A DNA stretch of 50,696 nt, taken from assembly GCA_012735195.1 (NCBI GenBank), contig JAAYIC010000047.1:1-50696 (forward strand), in the 5' to 3' direction. Positions 44,405 to 50,696 of this stretch are shown here, piece by piece. Every line of letters begins with the position of its first letter. The first letter of the stretch is position 1. The stretch is from Bacillota bacterium (GTDB lineage Bacteria > Bacillota > UBA4882 > UBA10575). The notes beneath the pieces were generated by a model that was given only the letters and a program-made list of their open reading frames with translations, ran no database searches and was not told the origin of the DNA. Both the position numbers and the translations under genes were made by a program.

Positions 44405-44743
44405 CTAGTATTGCTGATCCAGGTTGGACAGGTTGAGATTGGGATTGGGATTATATTGAGTTTGCGGCTGGCTTTGGTTCTGCCCGGCCAGCCCGGCCCG
44501 GAATCCGACCTGTACATTCTGGGCCGTCTGTTGGGCCAGGGTCCGTTCGGCGGCTTCAATCATTCTTTTCACCATATGCCCGCCGATGGCCCCGCAGTCC
44601 CGGGCGGTCATGTATCCCCAGTAGTCCCCCTGAATTGGTGAGGTATCAATATTCAATTCCTTGGAGATCTCGTACTTCATCTGGTCGAGAGCCTTTTTGG
44701 CCTGGGCATAGACAAGGGTATTACTTTTTTGACCGGCTGCCAT
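44405..44743 (-). CDS. Alpha/beta-type small acid-soluble spore protein
   Basis: 112 residues. Coats and protects spore DNA. Signature helix AKKALDQMKYEISKELNI and the second segment GGHMVKRMIEAAERTLAQQ, with the germination-protease type region between. The intervening loop (DTSPIQGDYWGYMTARDCGAIG) and the 35-residue Asn/Gln/Pro-rich tail are longer than in the 60-75 residue Bacillus proteins. AAAGGGGGG before the ATG. A weak sigma-G-like pair (GGATT, 18 bases, CAAATTA at 44804-44775) lies upstream. Confidence 0.92.
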   Translation of the reverse strand: MAAGQKSNTLVYAQAKKALDQMKYEISKELNIDTSPIQGDYWGYMTARDCGAIGGHMVKRMIEAAERTLAQQTAQNVQVGFRAGLAGQNQSQPQTQYNPNPNLNLSNLDQQY

Positions 44744-44937
44744 CTTTGACCCCCCTTTCTTCGTGGTCTACTCTTAATTTGTCCAGCTAGAGGGGAGATA
44801 ATCCGTTGAATCCTTGGAAACTCCGGGGCAACCTGCCGGTTGTTCCATCATGGCTTCTCGCTCCCCGGTACCCCCAATGGTAAAACCGCATATGATGATA
44901 GCCTCCGGGGAAATGCATGCAGACGGGGGAGGAGAAG

Positions 44938-46335
44938 ATGCCGGCCGACGTTATGCTTTTGCGTTCTGAATTTTTAGGCCTCAACGAAACTGTTCCTATT
45001 AAAGACGGGCGCCGGGTGGTCTATGTAAATTTTGATAATGCCGCCACTACCCCGCCATTAAAGGCGGTCGTTGCCGCGGTTAACGCTTTTCTTCCCTGGT
45101 ATTCCAGTGTCCACCGGGGTTTTGGCTACAAATCCCAACTCTCCACCGGCGTTTATAACCGTGCCCGTGACTATATTACCCGTTTTTTCGGGGCTGATCC
45201 CGGAAAAGACCTGGTGGTTTTTGTTAAAAACGCCACCGAAGCCTTGAACAAGCTCTCCTACCGTTTAAAAACCCGGCAAAACCAGGTAATACTGGCCTCA
45301 CGCATGGAACACCATTCCAATGATCTCCCCTGGCGGCTAAAACGGAAAACCCTTTTTGCCGAATTGCCCCCCGACGGCCGGCTGGATCTGGCTGATCTGG
45401 AAAACAAATTAAGAAACAACCGGGTGGCCCTGGTCACGCTCTGCGGCGCCTCCAATGTCACCGGGGTCATTAACCCCCTGCGGACCATCGCGGAAATGAC
45501 CCACTACTACGGCGCCGCATTCCTGGTGGATGCGGCGCAACTCGTACCCCACCGGCCACTGCGCCTGCGTTCCGGTGAAGCGCCGGACTTTATCGCCTTT
45601 TCCGGCCACAAACTATACGCCCCTTTCGGCTCCGGCGTGCTCCTGGGTCCGGCAAAAGTCTTTGCCGAAGGTATTCCCGAGTTAACCGGTGGCGGTACGG
45701 TGGCGGCCGTTTCGAAGACCCGGATCCTTTTTGCCCCTCCTCCGGAACGGGAAGAGGCCGGTACGCCCAATTTGATCGGCGCCTTTGCCCTGGCCAAAGC
45801 CTTACAATGGCTGCAGGAACATGATTTTCCCGCCCTGGCCACATATGAAGAAAACTTGACCAAATATGCTTATAACCGCCTGGCCACGGTGCCGGGGATC
45901 CGTCTTTATGGTCCCCCGCCCTTTATTACGCCACGGGTGGGGGTGATCGCCTTTAATCTGGAAGGAATACCCCACAGTCTCGTCGCCGCCGCCCTGGCCT
46001 ATGAGGCGGGGATCGGCGTCCGTCACGGCTGTTTTTGCGCCCGGCCTTATGTGCATCACCTGTTACGGCTCTCTCCGGCAGAGATCGCCGCCTATGAAGA
46101 GCGGATCGCCGCTGGAAAGAAACAGGATCTTCCAGGTATGGTCCGGGTTAGTTTTGGCTTCTATAATACCAGGGAAGAGGTGGACCGGCTGATTGCCGCC
46201 TTATTTTTCCTGCGGGACGAAGAGGTAAAGATCAAGAAGAGTTACCGTCTAAACCCGGTAACCGGGGAATACCTGCCTCCGGGTGGGGATTACCAGGTCC
46301 GGCTTGACCGGCACCGGGAGAGCTTTTTCTTATGA
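44938..46335 (+). CDS. Class V aminotransferase, cysteine desulfurase-like (SufS/CsdA type)
   Basis: 465 residues. PLP fold-type I: NFDNAATTPP, MEHHSNDLPW (His126), FLVDAAQLVPH, PLP Lys225 in FSGHKLYAPFGSG. Near the C-terminus VRHGCFCARPYV may supply the catalytic Cys, and a 45-residue extra tail follows (KIKKSYRLNPVTGEYLPP). Resembles desulfurase-like proteins but no suf genes are nearby, so the true substrate is uncertain. ATG at 44938 with GGGGAGGAG. Ends three bases from convergent pgsA. Confidence 0.82.
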   Translation: MPADVMLLRSEFLGLNETVPIKDGRRVVYVNFDNAATTPPLKAVVAAVNAFLPWYSSVHRGFGYKSQLSTGVYNRARDYITRFFGADPGKDLVVFVKNATEALNKLSYRLKTRQNQVILASRMEHHSNDLPWRLKRKTLFAELPPDGRLDLADLENKLRNNRVALVTLCGASNVTGVINPLRTIAEMTHYYGAAFLVDAAQLVPHRPLRLRSGEAPDFIAFSGHKLYAPFGSGVLLGPAKVFAEGIPELTGGGTVAAVSKTRILFAPPPEREEAGTPNLIGAFALAKALQWLQEHDFPALATYEENLTKYAYNRLATVPGIRLYGPPPFITPRVGVIAFNLEGIPHSLVAAALAYEAGIGVRHGCFCARPYVHHLLRLSPAEIAAYEERIAAGKKQDLPGMVRVSFGFYNTREEVDRLIAALFFLRDEEVKIKKSYRLNPVTGEYLPPGGDYQVRLDRHRESFFL

Positions 46336-46337
46336 TT

Positions 46338-46886
46338 TCAGGTTGGCGGGACCTGGCGCACCCGGACCCGTTTCTCTCCGGCCAAAAGCCGCCGCCATTT
46401 AATAATGTAATCAAAGGCGGAATACAGAGTAAAAAAGACCGCCACCCCCAGGAGAAATGTGGCCCCCGGCCAGTCCAGGATGAGCCATAAGATCGCGGGG
46501 ATCTGGGTGACCGTCTTCACCTTCCCCCAAATACTGGCGGCCACAGAAATTCCCCGTTTGGAGGCGAAAACCCGCAAGATCGTGATAAAGACCTCGCGGC
46601 TCAAGATCAAAAAAACCACCCAGCCGTTGACTTTTTGCAAACGCCAAAGGCTGATTAAAGCGGCGCCGATCAGAATTTTATCCGCCAGGGGATCAAGAAA
46701 TTTCCCAAACGACGTAACCTCCCGGCGTATACGGGCAAAATATCCGTCCAGGCCGTCGGTGAGGCAGGCTAAAATAAAAACACCGGCGGCAAAATACTGC
46801 TTATACGGGATTGATAAAAAAAGAAAACCGACTAATACCGGTGTCAAGATAATCCTTAACCACGTAAAGAAGTTTGCTAAGTTCAT
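46338..46886 (-). CDS. pgsA: CDP-diacylglycerol-glycerol-3-phosphate 3-phosphatidyltransferase
   Basis: 182 residues. Makes phosphatidylglycerol phosphate in the membrane. The CDP-alcohol phosphatidyltransferase motif DGxxARxxxxxxxxGxxxDxxxD is present as DGYFARIRREVTSFGKFLDPLADK, with four to five membrane helices and N-terminal NLANFFTWLRIILTP. Follows rimO by 103 bases on the same strand, a common Firmicute neighbourhood. Confidence 0.94.
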   Translation of the reverse strand: MNLANFFTWLRIILTPVLVGFLFLSIPYKQYFAAGVFILACLTDGLDGYFARIRREVTSFGKFLDPLADKILIGAALISLWRLQKVNGWVVFLILSREVFITILRVFASKRGISVAASIWGKVKTVTQIPAILWLILDWPGATFLLGVAVFFTLYSAFDYIIKWRRLLAGEKRVRVRQVPPT

Positions 46887-46989
46887 TTTATCACCAGACC
46901 AAAGATATTTACTCCCTACTTCGACACTCCGGCCGGGTTCTCCTCTCCCTTTAATTTTCTTTTTACGGCCATTCTACACCTTTGTCACC

Positions 46990-48402
46990 TTATTCCTTTT
47001 CCCCCCGTCCCGCTCCTGACCGGACCCCCGGATCCTTCGCCGGCGCCGCCGGTACGCGCGCGTATACCTCATAGGCTTCAGCGCCGGTCACTTCAACGGT
47101 GAGAAAATCCCCGGGTTTAACCGCGCGTGCGCGCGCGAGTAAAGCCGCTGGCGCTATCCGCACCAGGCCGTCAATCTCCGGCGCCTCCCGGTAGGAACGG
47201 CCCACCCACCCGCCGGCCGTCTTCTTTTCTACCAGAACCTTAAGGCGCTTCCCACTAAGGGCCCGGTTCTTCTCTGCCGAAATCGCTTCCTGTTTCGCCA
47301 GGAGCTTCTGCCGGCGCTTTTCCCGTATTCCCGGGGGGACCTGGGGTTTCAAGGCGGCGGCCGGGGTCCCCTCCTCCCGGTAGTAGGGAAAAGCGCCCAC
47401 CCAATCAAAACGGGCCACTTCCAAAAAACTGAGCAGTCCGGCAAAATCCTCCTCCGTCTCCCCGGGATACCCCAGAATGAAAGTGGTGCGCAGTACCATC
47501 TCCGGTACCGTCTCCCGGATCCTCTCGAGCAAACGGAAGATGTTCTCGGGCGTGGAACGCCGGCCCATGGCTTTCAGGATTTTTCCGCTTATATGTTGCA
47601 ACGGCAGGTCCAGATAGGGGCAGAGGTGCCCGCTCCCGCGAAAAACAGCCAGTAATTCGCCGGAGACCCGGTCGGGATAGGCGTACAAAACCCGGAGCCA
47701 GAAGTCGCCGTCAATCCGGTCCAGCCTGGATAAGAGTTGCGGGAGAGCGGAACGGCCTTCCCGGTCAATGCCGTAGGCGGTTGTATCCTGGGCCACCAGG
47801 TTAATCTCTTTTACCCCGCGGTCGACAAGTTCCCGCACTTCCCTTTCGATCTCCTCCGGCGGCCGGCTGCGGTAAGGCCCGCGGATCCCGGGGATGACGC
47901 AATACCGGCAATGATTCCCGCAGCCCTCGGCGATCTTCACATACGCCGTATAGGGCGCGGTGGAAAGCACCCGCGCCAATCCGGGTTCCGGGAGCCATCC
48001 CGGGTCTTCCACGTGAAAAAACCCGGGCTCCTTCCCTTCTTGCCGGTCGCGGGCGAGAGCGGCGGCGACCAATTCCGGCAGGCGGGAGTAACCGCCGGTC
48101 CCCAACCAGAGGTCCACCTCCGGCAGAAGGCTCTGCAGCTGCCTGCCGTATCTCTGGGGCAGGCAGCCCAAGACCACAAGCAGGCGACAGTTTTCCTTTT
48201 TATAGCGGGCATACTCGACGATCCGGTCCAGGGATTCCTCGGTGGCCGGCTGAATAAAGCAGCAGGTATTGATGGCCAGTATATCCGCTTCTTCAGGCCT
48301 GGTCGTATACTCATAGCCCGCCGCTTTCATCAGCCCGATTAAAAACTCCGTATCCACCTGGTTTTTGGGGCAGCCCAACGCCACCCAGCCAATTTTTAGC
48401 AC
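46990..48402 (-). CDS. rimO: Ribosomal protein S12 methylthiotransferase RimO
   Basis: 470 residues. Radical SAM enzyme that adds a methylthio group to an Asp of S12. UPF0004 domain with its cluster Cys (VALGCPKNQVDTE, INTCCFI, VLGCLPQRY), radical SAM CGNHCRYCVIPGIRG, and a C-terminal TRAM domain. I start at GTG 48402, eight bases after AGGAGG; the GTG at 48411 overlaps that site. Two CG-rich alternating tracts are translated near the C-terminus (LARARAVKPG, YEVYARVPAA), the first inside the TRAM domain. Confidence 0.95.
   Translation of the reverse strand: MLKIGWVALGCPKNQVDTEFLIGLMKAAGYEYTTRPEEADILAINTCCFIQPATEESLDRIVEYARYKKENCRLLVVLGCLPQRYGRQLQSLLPEVDLWLGTGGYSRLPELVAAALARDRQEGKEPGFFHVEDPGWLPEPGLARVLSTAPYTAYVKIAEGCGNHCRYCVIPGIRGPYRSRPPEEIEREVRELVDRGVKEINLVAQDTTAYGIDREGRSALPQLLSRLDRIDGDFWLRVLYAYPDRVSGELLAVFRGSGHLCPYLDLPLQHISGKILKAMGRRSTPENIFRLLERIRETVPEMVLRTTFILGYPGETEEDFAGLLSFLEVARFDWVGAFPYYREEGTPAAALKPQVPPGIREKRRQKLLAKQEAISAEKNRALSGKRLKVLVEKKTAGGWVGRSYREAPEIDGLVRIAPAALLARARAVKPGDFLTVEVTGAEAYEVYARVPAAPAKDPGVRSGAGRGEKE
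47052..47067. repeat. 16-bp alternating tract GTACGCGCGCGTATAC in rimO
   Basis: Near-palindromic strictly alternating run near the rimO 3' end, translated as YARV. Confidence 0.75.
47122..47137. repeat. 16-bp alternating CG tract in rimO
   Basis: Contains the CGCGCGTGCGCG core; translated as ARARA in the TRAM domain. Confidence 0.8.
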
Positions 48403-48451
48403 CGTCTTCACCTCCTGCGGGCGCCGGTAGACTTGACCATATTGAGTCCGT

Positions 48452-48467
48452 CGCGCGTGCGCGCACG
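48452..48467. repeat. 16-bp alternating CG tract upstream of rimO
   Basis: Contains the CGCGCGTGCGCG core. Lies between the lytic transglycosylase and rimO, 70 bases from a close relative at 48522; both are preceded by tccgtc. Confidence 0.8.
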
Positions 48468-48520
48468 GGACCTACAAGACGACCACACGTTGCGGTAAGC
48501 TGCAAAAGGGCCTGGTTCCG

Positions 48521-49132
48521 TCACGCGTGCGTGCGAGACCGCGGGTATCCGCGACTCCCGGCGGTGAAAGTGGGCGGATAAAGGTGCCGGTAACAATAGT
48601 AAATGCGGAGAACCCTGGTGACGTACTGTCGGGTCTCCGGATAAGGGATCTTATGCAGGTCGCCGTAACTCCCCTGCCATCTGCCGGAATCCAGCCACTG
48701 CCTGACCTTGGGCCAGCCGGCATTATAGGCGGCCAGCGCCAAAACCGTCTCGCCCTCAAAAACCCGGTGGAGATAAGATAGGTACCAGATGCCCAGCTCC
48801 AAATTTTTCCTTGGTTCAAAAAGGTGGTCATAGGCAAAATCCATCCCCTGTTGCCGGGCGACCCATTCCCCTGTTTCCGGCATCAACTGCATCAACCCGG
48901 TCGCCCCCTTTTTGGAGACCGCCAAGTGGTTGAATTTACTCTCCACATAAATTAAAGCCGCCACCAGCCGCGGATCAACCCCGGTATTTTCTGCTTTTTC
49001 CTCGATTATCTCCCGGTATGGGAAGGGGAAAAAAAAGCGCCCCAGATCTTTGTAGGTAAAAATAAGGGCCAGTAAAAGCAGGATGATTACGGCTCTTCTT
49101 ACCAGCCGGCGGCTGAGCAACAAACAGAACAT
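48521..49132 (-). CDS. Lytic transglycosylase (SLT domain), membrane-anchored
   Basis: 203 residues. N-terminal membrane helix (about 13-29), then a Slt-type domain: VDPRLVAALIYVESKFNHLAVSKKGATGLMQLMPET with catalytic Glu in the ES motif, NLELGIWYLSYL, and AAYNAGWPKVRQWL. Cleaves peptidoglycan glycan strands. The last residues (RGYPRSRTHA) come from a CG-rich repeat that overlaps the stop. GGGGGG before the ATG. Between coaE and rimO; the polA-ytaF-coaE neighbourhood with a transglycosylase is familiar in Firmicutes. Confidence 0.92.
   Translation of the reverse strand: MFCLLLSRRLVRRAVIILLLLALIFTYKDLGRFFFPFPYREIIEEKAENTGVDPRLVAALIYVESKFNHLAVSKKGATGLMQLMPETGEWVARQQGMDFAYDHLFEPRKNLELGIWYLSYLHRVFEGETVLALAAYNAGWPKVRQWLDSGRWQGSYGDLHKIPYPETRQYVTRVLRIYYCYRHLYPPTFTAGSRGYPRSRTHA
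48522..48535. repeat. 14-bp alternating tract at the transglycosylase stop
   Basis: CACGCGTGCGTGCG, overlapping the stop codon and encoding the last residues of the lytic transglycosylase. Confidence 0.75.
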
Positions 49133-49290
49133 CTCTGCCCCCCAATATCCTCGGGTACTATGGACAAACCGGATATGCCAAGATTCATTTTATGCTTTCC
49201 AAAGAGGAATATTCGGCATACCCGTTAACATCTTGCCACACCGGTCCCCGGTTCGGCGAAATCATCCTCTTCCTGCTGCAGACTGGCGAG

Positions 49291-49902
49291 TTACGGTTTT
49301 CGGGGATCGCGGTTTTTAACCCTTTCCTCCCATAACTTCTTGACTGTTGCCGCCAGTTCCTCCAGGGAACCGGAATTCACAATTACCACCGTGGCCCGGG
49401 CGGCTTTTTCCTCCGGGGGCAACTGGGCGGTAATTCTTGCCTCCGCTTCCTCCCGGGTAAGCCTGTCCCGGTTCATAATCCGCGCCACCTGCTGTTCCCT
49501 GGGAACAGTCACCGCCCATACCTCGTCAACCAGGTTCTCCATTTCCATCTCAAAAAGCAGGGGATGATCAAGCACCAGATCCCTGCCGGTTTTCCGGGCG
49601 GCCCGGACAACCCGGGCCACCTCTTTTTTGAGCAAAGGGTGGACCAACGCTTCCAGCTTCCGCCGGTGGGCGGGTGAAGAAAAAACCAGCCGCCCCAGGC
49701 GTTTCCGGTCAATCCCGTTCTCCTCCCGGTATTCCTCGCCAAAAGCGGCAATCAGCTCCCCAAAAACCGGGCTGTCGGAAAGGAGGAATCTATGGCCGAC
49801 CCGGTCGACATCCAGCCGTTCCATCCCCAGCTGGCTTAAGATCGAGACCACCGTTGTTTTCCCGGCGCCGCTGCCGCCGGTGACGCCGATAACCAGACCC
49901 AT
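49291..49902 (-). CDS. coaE: Dephospho-CoA kinase
   Basis: 203 residues. Last step of CoA synthesis. P-loop GVTGGSGAGKTTVV, RLDVDRVGH (the family usually has Asp-Ala-Asp here), DHPLLFEMEMENLVDEVWAVTVPREQQ, and RLTREEAEARI lid. AAAGGAGGAG lies very close to the ATG. 18 bases after ytaF, same operon. Confidence 0.94.
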   Translation of the reverse strand: MGLVIGVTGGSGAGKTTVVSILSQLGMERLDVDRVGHRFLLSDSPVFGELIAAFGEEYREENGIDRKRLGRLVFSSPAHRRKLEALVHPLLKKEVARVVRAARKTGRDLVLDHPLLFEMEMENLVDEVWAVTVPREQQVARIMNRDRLTREEAEARITAQLPPEEKAARATVVIVNSGSLEELAATVKKLWEERVKNRDPRKP

Positions 49903-49920
49903 CTCCTCCTTTAACCGCGT

Positions 49921-50556
49921 TTAAAAACCGGTCAAGCCCAGAAGAACCAGTAATAAACCGGGCAGGTAGTTTATCCAGGGTAATAAGAGATTTTTTGCCC
50001 AAATCCGGCCAAGGGCCCATCCGGCACTGAGAAAGAGAAATTTACCAAGCCCCACCAGCAAAGGGGTGTAAAAAGGCCAATTCCGGACAGCGCCCGCGCC
50101 CGCACCGGCCCCAAAAGCATCGGTGGCGAGGGCCAGACCAAGCAATAACGCTTCCCCCACACTGATCCTTCCGGAACAATCCAAATCCGCCGAAGCCGGC
50201 CGGCGCATGATTAAGATGACAATTCCCAGGCTTTTCAGGGGCAAAGAGGCTAACTGGAGATTCTCCCCCTCCGGGTCGGCGTTGTTTTTCCCGGCCAGCC
50301 AGCCCTGGAAGAAGAGCCAGATTCCGACAAGGACCAAGATTACCCGGCCCAGAGTTACCGCAACCCCCGGCGGAAAGAGCCAATGCAGGCTGCCGCCGAA
50401 GAAAAACGCCAGTGTCACCGTGACGGTGGAGACCAGTGCCACCAAAAGCCGGGCCTGCCAGGGAATGATTGTTCCTTTAAGACCGTAAGTCACACCAACG
50501 CCCAGACCGTCCAGGCTAATCGCTGTCGCCAGCAGCAAGAGAAAGAAAAAACCCAT
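49921..50556 (-). CDS. ytaF: Sporulation membrane protein YtaF (MntP-like)
   Basis: 211 residues, six membrane helices. Two MntP-like halves: ATAISLDGLGVGVTYGLKG and LALATDAFGAGAGAGA, with the YtaF-specific central segment LGIVILIMRRPASADLDCSGRISVGEALLLG. Sporulation-linked, exact role unknown; metal transport is suggested by the MntP relation. GGGAGGGACG before the ATG. Next to coaE as in B. subtilis. Confidence 0.9.
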   Translation of the reverse strand: MGFFFLLLLATAISLDGLGVGVTYGLKGTIIPWQARLLVALVSTVTVTLAFFFGGSLHWLFPPGVAVTLGRVILVLVGIWLFFQGWLAGKNNADPEGENLQLASLPLKSLGIVILIMRRPASADLDCSGRISVGEALLLGLALATDAFGAGAGAGAVRNWPFYTPLLVGLGKFLFLSAGWALGRIWAKNLLLPWINYLPGLLLVLLGLTGF

Positions 50557-50602
50557 CGCCGTCCCTCCCGTCCCCGGTCTACTTGATTATATTACTACCG
50601 CC

Positions 50603-50696
50603 GGTTTCAGGAGGTGACTACTTCAGGTGGTGGCGATCAAGAGACGACTACTCCCAGTTGTGACTGTTCCGGAGATGACCTGCTCCCGGTGGTGTC
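50603..50696. repeat. Degenerate ~15-16 bp repeats at the window end
   Basis: Blocks such as ttcaggaggtgactac, ttcaggtggtggcgatc, tcccagttgtgactg and ttccggagatgacctg follow one another to the edge. It may be an intergenic array or the end of a gene outside the window; I cannot tell. Confidence 0.5.

Overview
The window looks like chromosome of a moderately GC-rich, anaerobic-type, endospore-forming Firmicute (Bacillota) that nevertheless has an outer membrane. Sporulation is shown by an alpha/beta small acid-soluble spore protein, a SleB-type cortex hydrolase, a SPOCS/DUF3794 protein, YtaF and sigH. The diderm envelope is shown by lpxC, fabZ, lpxA, lpxI, lptC, lptA, lptB, lptF/G, two LpxB-like glycosyltransferases, an MsbA-like exporter, an O-antigen ligase and a beta-barrel protein ending in Phe with an N-terminal SLH-like region. 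This combination fits Negativicutes, Halanaerobiales or Hydrogenispora/Limnochordia-like lineages; the sequence alone does not let me choose.

Layout (nearly everything is on the minus strand). 1-2610: mrnC-thyX-rlmB, then sigH under its own sigma-A promoter; sigH carries an in-frame amber codon and runs off the window edge. 2796-8596: an EndoQ-UvrD fusion, a hemerythrin protein with a Cys-repeat tail, then sleB and a small holin-like membrane protein on the plus strand. 8841-14670: ligA-gatC-gatA-gatB and a tRNA-Arg(CCG). 14736-18368: O-antigen ligase, two small membrane or sporulation proteins, an SLH-porin. 18361-26596: a YqgF-like nuclease, DUF3084, then the LPS transport and lipid A block. 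26694-29893: an ABC ATPase paired with an 814-residue membrane protein of no family I recognise. 30295-39512: glycan block (GT2, LpxB-like, rfbC-rfbB-rfbD, methyltransferase, second LpxB-like, MsbA-like). 39792-42758: polyamine genes speB, speE, pdaD, interrupted by an inverted DsrE-like gene. 42995-50556: alpha-oxoamine synthase, SASP, class V aminotransferase, pgsA, rimO, lytic transglycosylase, coaE, ytaF.

How it works together: LpxA, LpxC and LpxI start lipid A synthesis, the LpxB-like enzymes and MsbA-like protein could complete and flip the core, and LptFG/B/C/A carry LPS to the outer membrane, with the rhamnose genes and O-antigen ligase adding surface sugar. lpxD, a Kdo transferase and rfbA are not in the window. 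PdaD, SpeB and SpeE give arginine to agmatine to putrescine to spermidine.

The main surprises are: a GatA that has lost two of its three catalytic amidase residues although the rest of GatCAB looks intact; an otherwise perfectly conserved sigH with one amber codon; the ATPase/giant-ectodomain membrane protein pair beside lpxC; a dispersed family of alternating CG-rich (Z-DNA-prone) tracts, several translated into protein; and several unrelated degenerate 13-20 bp tandem arrays between genes or running into gene ends.
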